A stretch of 44,563 bases of DNA, taken from NCBI GenBank assembly GCA_002396005.1, contig DGVW01000076.1, forward strand, positions 1-44,563, in the 5' to 3' direction. The position numbers and the translations under genes were made by a program. Numbering within the stretch: the first letter of the stretch is position 1; each line of letters begins with the position of its first letter. Shown here piece after piece: positions 16,702 to 24,060 of this stretch. A model generated the notes under the pieces. That model worked only from the letters and a program-made list of their open reading frames with translations, did no database searches and was not told where the DNA came from. The stretch comes from Oribacterium sp. UBA4274. Lineage in GTDB: Bacteria; Bacillota; Clostridia; Lachnospirales; Lachnospiraceae.

Positions 16702-17373
16702 TCACCCGATAGCATCCAGTTCCCGTCTTACACCATCCATAATTTCTTTATAGGATCTATGCTTACCGAAAAGTATGGTACTTCCCAATATGAATCCATC
16801 AAAGCCTATTGGTCCATAGGTTTTTATTTTATCGCAGGAGCATGCCCCGTCCCAATAAAGCTTGATATTCATCTCATCCTTTATCTTAAGAAGCTTCTTG
16901 ACTTTTATATCCACATACGGCAGAAACATCTGACCAGCATTCCCCGGATTAACACTCATTACAAGAACCTTATCCACGATTCTAAGCATCTCTATAACCG
17001 TTTCAACACTGGTACCCGGGTTTAATGCAATCCCCGGCACCATACCTGCATCAATTATGTCCTGTATCGTAGCCGATGGGTGATACTCTGCTTCCGGATG
17101 GATATATACGGTATCCCCTTTTCTGAGTTTTCTTAAAAACATCTGGATAACATTCCTCGGATGCTCTATCATCAAGTGAACATCCAACGGCTTTTCAGTG
17201 CTTTTGGCTATACAGTCAAGATCATTTAAAGACATGGCAAAATTAGGCACATATCTTCCATCCATGATATCTATATGGAAGGAATCTATATCTGCCTCTT
17301 CAAGAGCCTTTACCTCATCACATAAATGTCCGAAATCCGCACACATCATTGAAGCATTAAATTCTGTTTTCAT
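16702..17373 (-). CDS. Ribulose-phosphate 3-epimerase family protein
   Basis: A 223-residue TIM-barrel protein of the RPE family, which interconverts ribulose 5-phosphate and xylulose 5-phosphate or related ketose phosphates. The metal-binding and catalytic positions are visible: FHIDIMDGRYVPNF (His and first Asp), DVHLMIEHP (His), VNPGNAGQMF, and WDGACS (second Asp; usually VDGGV). The last two motifs deviate from housekeeping Rpe (VNPGFGGQ, DGGV), suggesting a specialised paralogue. Position between the transferase and cytidylyltransferase genes, with 10-bp gaps, suggests it sets which pentulose phosphate enters the pathway. The ATG follows GGGGGAT. Confidence 0.82.
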   Translation of the reverse strand: MKTEFNASMMCADFGHLCDEVKALEEADIDSFHIDIMDGRYVPNFAMSLNDLDCIAKSTEKPLDVHLMIEHPRNVIQMFLRKLRKGDTVYIHPEAEYHPSATIQDIIDAGMVPGIALNPGTSVETVIEMLRIVDKVLVMSVNPGNAGQMFLPYVDIKVKKLLKIKDEMNIKLYWDGACSCDKIKTYGPIGFDGFILGSTILFGKHRSYKEIMDGVRRELDAIG

Positions 17374-17383
17374 AACATCCCCC

Positions 17384-18751
17384 TTAGTTCTCGTCTTTCC
17401 CCTCTTCTATAACCAATGGATTCTGTATCATGATCGGCATATTGATAGCCTGACAAAGTGTCACAAGACTGCTATGATCCCCATAATACGCATCCGCAAT
17501 TATCAGCGCCCTGTCCATATCTGCTGTGTCATCATATATGCCGATTTCCTTTTGTTTATATGTCTCAACTATCTTTTCATAGGCTTTCCAAAGTTCAGGT
17601 CTCATGGACTGAATAGTTGCCTTAATAAGCGGATGCGGTCTCCATAAAAGCACCACATCCTCTTTATGCTCCTGAAACACTCTGAAAACATCCTCTATTT
17701 TTTTCAGCATGTCCTCTGAGTACTGAAGAAGCGCGGTAACACTTGTGTTGTAAATGATTATCTTCTTCCGGCTTCCATCTGCTTTATAAATATATTTTTT
17801 CCATTCCTCCGGAATACATACATCATCTATGGTCATGGATTTGATTTTTTCAATCTTCGGAGATCCCGTTCCTTTTATTTTATTTTCCAGAAACTGTCTG
17901 TTCTCTTCGCCTGTGTAATCCACGAGACACTCTATGTATGCTTTACGCATATTCTCAGACTGCACTATCACCTCATCCGAATTCAGAACCCCCGGTGTGA
18001 GGATAAAATGTCTGATCCCTTCTATCGCACCCTTATTGTAAGGATCAACCTCACCCAAAACAAAGTACGGTATATATACGAGCTTATCCGTATATTTCCT
18101 TAAGTTCATAGTGTAAAAAAACGGATGAACACTCGTCACAAAATTTCTATCATCATATGGATTGTGTATGTATATCTCATCCGGATGATTTACTTCCAGA
18201 TTATATTTTTCATATGATGTAACCGGTACATAATCAGGAAACTGATCTCCTTCATAATGTTTATCCCCAAAAGAACCATCGCTATTTCTATCGTAGTATG
18301 GTATCGGTATAACTTTGGTTTCCACAGTAGGATCCTGAGAATACTTTTTCCACACTGATTCAAGAGAATCCCACATTGATGCCTTATATGGCAAAAACAC
18401 TATTTCTCTGGTTTCAGGAATATCATTTCGCATGTTATTGATAACTGCAATTACACTTTTTTTTAGTTGTTTATATATTTTGGACGGTGCAATGCCGTCA
18501 CCATTTTGAATCTTATCAAAAATCAAAAATACTGTTTCGCAATAATCTTCAAGTGCTTTTACTGAAGTTGTGCCCTCGCCCTCTGCAGCTTCTATCTTCT
18601 CTCCAACCGTTATGGCTGTATTCTGACATTCCAAAAGACTATTGAGTGCAGAATCAGTATTTCCATTTTCAAGATTCTTTTCTATGGAATCATGTGCTTC
18701 ATAAAGCAACTCCACTATTTCCAAAAGCTGTTTTTTTAGTCGTTTCTTCAT
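17384..18751 (-). CDS. CDP-polyol phosphotransferase-like protein (TagF/GT-B type)
   Basis: A 455-residue soluble protein. Residues 1-110 are helical and charged with no motif I recognise. From about 115 on it looks like a GT-B transferase related to the CDP-glycerol:glycerophosphate transferases (TagF/TarL): REIVFLPYKASMWDSLESVW, the HPDEIYIHNPYD segment, IIIYNTSVTALLQ, VVLLWRPHPL and a C-terminal YGDHSSLVTLCQ motif in the place of the donor-site Ser/His/Asp signature. With CTP-dependent polyol-phosphate genes downstream in the same operon, transfer of polyol phosphate from a CDP-polyol onto a glycan or protein is the natural guess. No membrane segment or signal peptide. It starts 12 bp after the kinase gene. 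Family assignment is moderate; substrate unknown. Confidence 0.65.
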   Translation of the reverse strand: MKKRLKKQLLEIVELLYEAHDSIEKNLENGNTDSALNSLLECQNTAITVGEKIEAAEGEGTTSVKALEDYCETVFLIFDKIQNGDGIAPSKIYKQLKKSVIAVINNMRNDIPETREIVFLPYKASMWDSLESVWKKYSQDPTVETKVIPIPYYDRNSDGSFGDKHYEGDQFPDYVPVTSYEKYNLEVNHPDEIYIHNPYDDRNFVTSVHPFFYTMNLRKYTDKLVYIPYFVLGEVDPYNKGAIEGIRHFILTPGVLNSDEVIVQSENMRKAYIECLVDYTGEENRQFLENKIKGTGSPKIEKIKSMTIDDVCIPEEWKKYIYKADGSRKKIIIYNTSVTALLQYSEDMLKKIEDVFRVFQEHKEDVVLLWRPHPLIKATIQSMRPELWKAYEKIVETYKQKEIGIYDDTADMDRALIIADAYYGDHSSLVTLCQAINMPIMIQNPLVIEEGKDEN

Positions 18752-18763
18752 ATTGTCCCAAGC

Positions 18764-21700
18764 TCACTCTTCCCCCAATATCTCCTGTATCTTCTCCCAG
18801 TCAAGCTCATCCGCAGCTTTCAATAACTCTTGCAATTTCTGTTTATTACTATCACTTAAGTAATATCTTTCCATAGACTCAAGCAAACCGGTAAGCTTAT
18901 CATAATCAAAATCATTTACAGCTTGCCTAAGCTCCTTGTACAGTACCTCTATATTTACAGTCTGGGCATTATCTCCTGTGTTTACCGAACCCTGATTATA
19001 ATCTTTTATCTTCCCCAAGGTTCTCATGATCTTATCAACCAGCGCAAAAAGCTCAGGAGTTTTTTCATTGATGTCCAGGATATCCCCGGCATCACCGTCT
19101 TTTTCGAGAACCGCGCATAATCTGCTGAGTCTCATAAATCCTATCAGAGCTGCAGAACTCTTGAGTGCATGTACCTTTATGGTATACCCTTCAAGCTCCT
19201 CTTTCTCATAAAACTCCCTGATTTCTTCCGTCATAGGTTCAAGCCGCTTGATGAATTCCTTGAGGTTTGCGATAAATCTCTGTGGACCTCCGCACGCCTG
19301 TATTCCATAATAAACGTCCAGTTCTTCACTTTGGAACAGCCACTCTGGAACCGGAGAATTGGTCACATGGCCTCTATTGTCTATAACCACATCCTTTGGT
19401 GCTATTTCCTCAGATTCCACATCCTCTGCAAGGTTTTCCTTTATGATCACCTTTTCTTCAGGCAGATACTGAAGCAGAACCTTTTCCAGTATCTGCGGTT
19501 TGATCGGCTTTGTCACATAATCATCGAAACCTGCTTTCAGGTACTGTTCTCTTGCTCCGGTTACAGCATTAGCAGTAAGGCAGATTATCGGAACTGTATC
19601 TCTCCATCCGCCCAGATTCCTTATGGCATGAAGTGTCTCAATGCCATCCATCTGCGGCATGCGATAGTCCAGAAGTATGATATCATACTTGTTTTCCTGA
19701 ACCCAGCTGAGACAATCCGCACCGCTTATAGCTGTATCCAGCTCCATGAGCGTCCCTTCCAGAAGCCCCTCTACTACTTGCAGATTCATAGGTGCATCAT
19801 CAACCACAAGCACTCTGACGCCTTCAGCAGTGAAACCAGGTCTATAGATGTCATTCTGCCTTCTCTTCATATTGATGAGGAATGCAAATTCACCAACCGG
19901 AGTCCAGTCCACAACCTCCTGGGTTATGGTAAAACTAAAAGTAGAGCCTATACCGTAGATACTGTCAACTTCAAGAGAACTGCCCATAGCCTGAAGCAGC
20001 CTCTGGGTAATGTTCATACCGAGGCCTGTCCCCTCGATAGCTCTGTTTCTCTCTTCTTCTATGCGGTCGAATGCATTGAAAAGTCTGGGAATATCCTGCC
20101 TTTTAATTCCTATTCCGGTGTCAATGACAAGACACTTAATGCTTACAGTTTGTTTTATATCATCGCGTCCAACAAGCACTCCACGAACAAATATCGAACC
20201 GTAATTCGTATACTTTATAGCATTATTCACTATATTGAGAATGACCTGTTTAAGGCGGATAACATCTCCTCGCATGATGCATGGTATCCTCGGATCTATC
20301 TGAACATTCAGATCCAGACCTTTATCCTTGGCGCGTTTTTTTACCATATTGAGAAGGTCATTAAGCGCTGACCTTGCATCATACTCTACAGGAATTATAT
20401 CCATTTTCCCTGCTTCTATCTTTGAAAAATCCAGAATATCATTAACCAGTGACAGAAGGATATTGCCTGCATCATGGATATTTTCTGCAAATTTTCTGGT
20501 CTTAGGTTCTTCTGTGTCCCTGAGTATCATCTCGTCCATTCCGAGAACCGCATTGATTGGAGTGCGGATTTCATGAGACATGTTAGACAAAAAGTCTGAT
20601 TTGGCCTTGTTGGCGAGCTCAGCGATATGCGCCATTTCATCGTACTCGTTGGTAGTGACCTCAAGGAAATTGATAAGTCTTTCAGTGAGCGGAATGATGT
20701 CTCTTTTTCCTGTATCTATCGGAATCTTGAACAATTTGTTTTCGATGGTTTCGTTCTTCTCTCCTTCACGCATGGCAACAGCGATGAGACTTCCGCTTTG
20801 TATCTCACCGCTGAAGGAATATCTATATATTTCACCCATACAATAAAAGTAATTTAATCCAACACAATTACGGAGATAGCATTTTATCTCCTCACTGCTT
20901 TGCTTCTTCAACATCATTAAATGGGTGTAACATATAAACAGGAGCATGCCTTCTGCTCCAAATGAATCTATGACCTGGCTGCCGGCATCGGCTTTCTGCA
21001 TAAAATCTTCCGGATTACCGTAACCAAGCCTCAGCTTATCACCATTTTTTATGCCTTCGTAATAGAATAGCTCTCCTTCCTCTGATACGTCCAATGGGAT
21101 ATTGACTATCTGCCTGCCATCATTCCTGTAAAGTATCAATGGGAATTCCGCCACATTTCTAAGAAAGTAGGAATTAAAATCCACACCAAGATAATGCTTA
21201 TATATATCTACCGGCTTCTCTCCATCCAGTCTGGAAATGCATACATCCGCATATTTACTCTTCCTGTTTTCAGTGCTGACAGTTGCCGTAAGTTCACGAC
21301 CTACAGCTTTCCAGGGAACCTGCTGGTTGACGATAAGATGGAGGTTTTTACCGACAAATGCCACCATAGCTATGCCTCTGAAAATCATTTCATCTGTCAT
21401 GATGAAGCCTTTTTGATCTTCAGGTTTATCTACACCTACAGGATCTCCGGCTATGCCTCCGAAAAATGGCACATCAAGATAAGGTCCTGATATCCCCTCA
21501 ACAAAATCAGCAAGCCCGATATCTCCTCCTATAGGCATAAGTAATACGCCTTTCAGGAATTTTTGATCTTTAAGAAAGTTTCTTGCTTTTTCAACTGCTT
21601 CATCCTTACTTATGGAATCATAATCAAGTATACAGGTGTTAACATCTGATTCATCAAAATAAAAGAAGCTGATTCTGACAGTACATCTGCCCTCGGTGTT

Positions 21701-21916
21701 GGAAATATCCGACTGTGTTCCGGCAAGCACTTTGATTCCGGGATATGCATTCTTAAGAACTCTTACCACCTGATGTATCTGTATATGCGGAGCATTGGAG
21801 CAACTGAGAAACGCAAATGTTGTCCTGGCATTGTTGTACCAGCTGTAAAGCTTCACGCTTGCAAGCAACTCATATGTCTCACTTTCGTCATGGATGATAA
21901 ATGTCTTTTGAATCAT
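18764..21916 (-). CDS. FIST-domain hybrid sensor histidine kinase with receiver and Hpt domains
   Basis: A 1050-residue cytoplasmic hybrid kinase. Residues about 1-390 are a FIST N/C sensor (GGDIGLADFVEGISGP, PFFGGIAGD), a predicted small-ligand domain. HisKA is near 440-505 with SNMSHEIRTPINAVLG. The ATPase domain (550-670) has NIVNNAIKYTN, DTGIGIK and GTGLGMN. The receiver (700-820) has DIILLDYRMPQMDG with the phospho-Asp near 750. An Hpt domain near 865-960 has VHALKSS with the phospho-His. About 85 residues follow. No membrane segments and no output domain, so the phosphate must pass to a separate regulator. The long frame begins with TTG 21928; ATG 21916 is preferred because the TTG-AGG codons themselves form its GAGG ribosome site. 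The polyol operon follows 12 bp downstream. Confidence 0.92.
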   Translation of the reverse strand: MIQKTFIIHDESETYELLASVKLYSWYNNARTTFAFLSCSNAPHIQIHQVVRVLKNAYPGIKVLAGTQSDISNTEGRCTVRISFFYFDESDVNTCILDYDSISKDEAVEKARNFLKDQKFLKGVLLMPIGGDIGLADFVEGISGPYLDVPFFGGIAGDPVGVDKPEDQKGFIMTDEMIFRGIAMVAFVGKNLHLIVNQQVPWKAVGRELTATVSTENRKSKYADVCISRLDGEKPVDIYKHYLGVDFNSYFLRNVAEFPLILYRNDGRQIVNIPLDVSEEGELFYYEGIKNGDKLRLGYGNPEDFMQKADAGSQVIDSFGAEGMLLFICYTHLMMLKKQSSEEIKCYLRNCVGLNYFYCMGEIYRYSFSGEIQSGSLIAVAMREGEKNETIENKLFKIPIDTGKRDIIPLTERLINFLEVTTNEYDEMAHIAELANKAKSDFLSNMSHEIRTPINAVLGMDEMILRDTEEPKTRKFAENIHDAGNILLSLVNDILDFSKIEAGKMDIIPVEYDARSALNDLLNMVKKRAKDKGLDLNVQIDPRIPCIMRGDVIRLKQVILNIVNNAIKYTNYGSIFVRGVLVGRDDIKQTVSIKCLVIDTGIGIKRQDIPRLFNAFDRIEEERNRAIEGTGLGMNITQRLLQAMGSSLEVDSIYGIGSTFSFTITQEVVDWTPVGEFAFLINMKRRQNDIYRPGFTAEGVRVLVVDDAPMNLQVVEGLLEGTLMELDTAISGADCLSWVQENKYDIILLDYRMPQMDGIETLHAIRNLGGWRDTVPIICLTANAVTGAREQYLKAGFDDYVTKPIKPQILEKVLLQYLPEEKVIIKENLAEDVESEEIAPKDVVIDNRGHVTNSPVPEWLFQSEELDVYYGIQACGGPQRFIANLKEFIKRLEPMTEEIREFYEKEELEGYTIKVHALKSSAALIGFMRLSRLCAVLEKDGDAGDILDINEKTPELFALVDKIMRTLGKIKDYNQGSVNTGDNAQTVNIEVLYKELRQAVNDFDYDKLTGLLESMERYYLSDSNKQKLQELLKAADELDWEKIQEILGEE

Positions 21917-21956
21917 TTGTTTCCTCAATCTTTTCTTTGCAAGTCCTCAAGACACA

Positions 21957-21994
21957 ATACAGAGAGCCAGTTTCCCCCTTTCGGCTCTCTGTAT
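21957..21994. other. Strong 12-bp hairpin between the 250-aa gene and the kinase gene
   Basis: ATACAGAGAGCC and GGCTCTCTGTAT form a perfect 12-bp stem around a 14-base loop. No U-run follows on either strand (TGTGTC on the minus strand). It may be a partial terminator, an RNA-stabilising stem, or a processing site that sets relative expression of the two genes. Confidence 0.55.
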
Positions 21995-22047
21995 GCATAT
22001 AAAATCCTTTCACATCAGGAAATTCAGCTATTTAATTTCTGCTCTGC

Positions 22048-22800
22048 TTATTCTGTAATAAGCCCTTTTTCTTTGTAGTAATCCTCAAATAACTTGTCAG
22101 TTGCTTCCAGAGTTTTTTTACTGATTTCCGGAAGTTCTCCGCCCCATGCCTTGGTTGCCTGATTATAACCATCATAAACAGCCGACTGAAGTTTCTGCAT
22201 CATAGCAGGATTATCTCCTGCCATAGCCGCTACAAAGTCAAAAATCCTCTGTGAAGTCTTTTCAACGCTGTAGTATCCTCCCTCGGAAATAGCTTCCTGT
22301 GCTGCTGCCTTGGTTTCGGCATCTACTGTATAATTACCGCTTGCTATGAACTTCCAGATTCCGTCACCGTCCTGAGTGAGCTCACTGTTGGCTGCACTCC
22401 ACTGACGGAACTGCTCTCCCAGAGTTCCCTGAGTCATTTTTCTGAGGAACTGTGTCTGTATGGCTTCCTGCTGATCTTTCAGCTGTGAAACCAGCTCTGT
22501 ACGCTCCGACTCTGAGAGCTTCATCACTCCGAATTTATCTGCCTTTGAAACGTCAAGTAATGATTTTTTATTCTGTCCAGACGCATTATCTGCTGTTCCA
22601 TTTCCTGCTGCATCTTCACTTGAACTCTTTGATCTTACAAATGAGTCCACTGAAAGATTTAGTTCTGCCGCTTCCTGATTTGAACCCGTCACTGACTTGG
22701 TAAGTGAAGCCTCTGTGGACATCCTTGTCCCATCCGTCTTCTTTGTGGAAGTATTATTGTTTATCAGCATACCGGTCCAATTGTTAATTTCGAGTGCCAT
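22048..22800 (-). CDS. Conserved protein of unknown function, probably motility-associated
   Basis: A 250-residue soluble protein with no signal peptide or membrane helix. Residues 1-90 are Ser/Thr/Asn-rich and likely disordered. The C-terminal half (about 90-250) is helical with a recognisable core: AISEGGYYSVEKTSQRIFDF followed by VAAMAGDNPAMMQKLQ and GYNQATKAWGGELPEISKKT. I recall similar cores in proteins near flagellar genes of clostridia and desulfovibrios, some labelled 'hydrogenase-4 component G', a name nothing here supports. A sigma-28-type promoter lies upstream, so expression with late flagellar genes is likely. GAGAGGAG precedes the ATG. It may share a transcript with the FIST kinase, 131 bp downstream. 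Molecular function unknown. Confidence 0.7.
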   Translation of the reverse strand: MALEINNWTGMLINNNTSTKKTDGTRMSTEASLTKSVTGSNQEAAELNLSVDSFVRSKSSSEDAAGNGTADNASGQNKKSLLDVSKADKFGVMKLSESERTELVSQLKDQQEAIQTQFLRKMTQGTLGEQFRQWSAANSELTQDGDGIWKFIASGNYTVDAETKAAAQEAISEGGYYSVEKTSQRIFDFVAAMAGDNPAMMQKLQSAVYDGYNQATKAWGGELPEISKKTLEATDKLFEDYYKEKGLITE

Positions 22801-22840
22801 CCTTGTCTCCTCTCTATCACAATTGTTATATTAGCCATCA

Positions 22841-22863
22841 GGGTAGACTTATAGAGTCTGCCC
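22841..22863 (-). other. Leader hairpin at the predicted 5' end of the 250-aa gene mRNA
   Basis: GGGCAGACT and AGTCTACCC pair around CTATA (one G-U pair). It would begin within a few bases of the predicted start near 22866, so it may protect the 5' end of the transcript. Confidence 0.5.
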
Positions 22864-22872
22864 TTACCTGTA

Positions 22873-22899
22873 TTATCGACAGAGAGATTAAAATATATA
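22873..22899 (-). promoter_or_regulatory. Sigma-28-type promoter before the 250-aa gene
   Basis: On the minus strand: TATA, 15 bases, GTCGATAA. It matches three of four at -35 and seven of eight at -10 of TAAA-N15-GCCGATAA, with exact spacing. Transcription would start near 22866. Confidence 0.65.
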
Positions 22900-22923
22900 A
22901 GCCTCTTTGTTACTAAATGGTAC

Positions 22924-23075
22924 GAAAATGCATGGGCGCGCGCCGGATCACTCGATTGAAAGTACACCCAGCTTGCCATGTTCGTTTTGGATGCACAGAG
23001 TGCATCCGAATACGTACATGTCTGTGCCAGATGTTCTTTCAACTCGCAATCCCGGCACGCATCCCATGCATTTTC
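22924..23075. repeat. 152-bp near-palindromic element with nested hairpin
   Basis: The left arm 22924-22962 and right arm 23036-23075 are imperfect inverted repeats of about 40 bp. The outer 13 bases (GAAAATGCATGGG) are perfect, and the inner ends (TTGAAAG) are also perfect. In the middle is a second perfect hairpin, GGATGCAC-AGA-GTGCATCC (22989-23007). The arms are GC-richer than their surroundings. No flanking direct repeat is evident. It could be a miniature mobile element, a cruciform, or a structured RNA. It fills most of the gap between the NlpC/P60 gene and the sigma-28-type promoter, and I see no gene in it. Confidence 0.7.
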
Positions 23076-23147
23076 TCACATATTGATATTTTTCTGCTAA
23101 ATCGAATAATCAGTATTCATTACCTGACATACAGTTAGAACGCTGTA

Positions 23148-23924
23148 CTAATTCGCGATGAATCTTCCGTATGCGTACGGCTGTTTATAGTCGTAACGAT
23201 TGACTTTGATTCCGGCTTTTCTGTTGGCAGCATGTACTATCATGTAGTTTCCTGCATAGATAGCAACGTGGTTTATGTATCCTGTTTCATCTGCGTAGAA
23301 TATCAGGTCCCCCGGCATTACTTCTTTGCCTTTCAGATAGACGCAGTTGGCATACTGGTCTCTGGAGGTTCTTCCTGTAACTATTCCGAAATGTCTGAAG
23401 ATTTCCTGTACAAAGCCAGAACAATCTGCACCGTTGGTAAGGGATGTACCGCCCCAGACATACGGGTTTCCTATGAACTGCATGGCATAGCTGATAACCG
23501 CCTGTCTTGCTTTTGTTGTATACTCACTTTCATTAGTAAACTGCTGAAGTACAGAATAGTTTGTTTTTACATATCGTTCTATTTCTGTGGTATCAAGTAC
23601 CTCTTCTTCCTGTTCTTTTGTCAATGTGTCTTCCGGGTCTATCTGCAAGGTCTGCCCCGCATCAGCCCTTTGCTGATTCATCTTAGCTTTCTTGTCAAAA
23701 TACGTGACCTCTCCGCTAAGATATCTCTTAACTTCTCCATCATCTTTGTCAGCTCCGGCTTCCTTTTTCTCTGCCTGAAGATTTTTAAGCTCAGCAACTG
23801 TCATTTGAGCCGTTCCGTTAAATACACGTTTGACATTTTTATTTTCGGATGCAAAAAGAGGTGTAACCGTAAAAACAGTCACACCTAAAGTAATGATGGT
23901 CATCCTGACCACCTGATATTTCAT
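23148..23924 (-). CDS. Secreted NlpC/P60 family peptidoglycan endopeptidase
   Basis: A 258-residue cell-wall hydrolase from the chosen start. Residues 1-25 (MKYQVVRMTIITLGVTVFTV then TPLFA) form a Sec signal peptide. A charged, helical linker covers about 30-135. The NlpC/P60 domain follows with all three catalytic elements: GADCSGF (Cys168), INHVAIY (His219) and IVHAANR (His231). Such enzymes cut between D-Glu and diamino acid in peptidoglycan stems. The frame extends to GTG codons at 23969 and 23960; the latter has an AGGGGAAGG site, so it is a real alternative start, but ATG 23924 gives the best signal peptide. A role in inserting flagella through the wall is possible but unsupported beyond location. 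Confidence 0.88.
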   Translation of the reverse strand: MKYQVVRMTIITLGVTVFTVTPLFASENKNVKRVFNGTAQMTVAELKNLQAEKKEAGADKDDGEVKRYLSGEVTYFDKKAKMNQQRADAGQTLQIDPEDTLTKEQEEEVLDTTEIERYVKTNYSVLQQFTNESEYTTKARQAVISYAMQFIGNPYVWGGTSLTNGADCSGFVQEIFRHFGIVTGRTSRDQYANCVYLKGKEVMPGDLIFYADETGYINHVAIYAGNYMIVHAANRKAGIKVNRYDYKQPYAYGRFIAN

Positions 23925-24060
23925 TTTATTTACCCAATGTATGATACCGGTTCTGTCCACTATATACACCTTCCCCTAAAAACGTATATAGATTATTTCG
24001 ACCAACTGACTGACTTCATAAGCCGGCATCTTATAATCACCTGCATCTTCTTTTTCATGT

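Noticed and set aside
19169..20371. 400-codon open frame on the plus strand
   Set aside because: It lies wholly antisense to the FIST hybrid kinase, whose domains are clear, and its translation is Cys/His/Ser-rich without any family motif. A shadow frame.
22764..23042. 92-codon minus-strand frame over the palindromic element
   Set aside because: It runs through both hairpin arms and the sigma-28-type promoter and overlaps the next gene's start; no ribosome site or motif.
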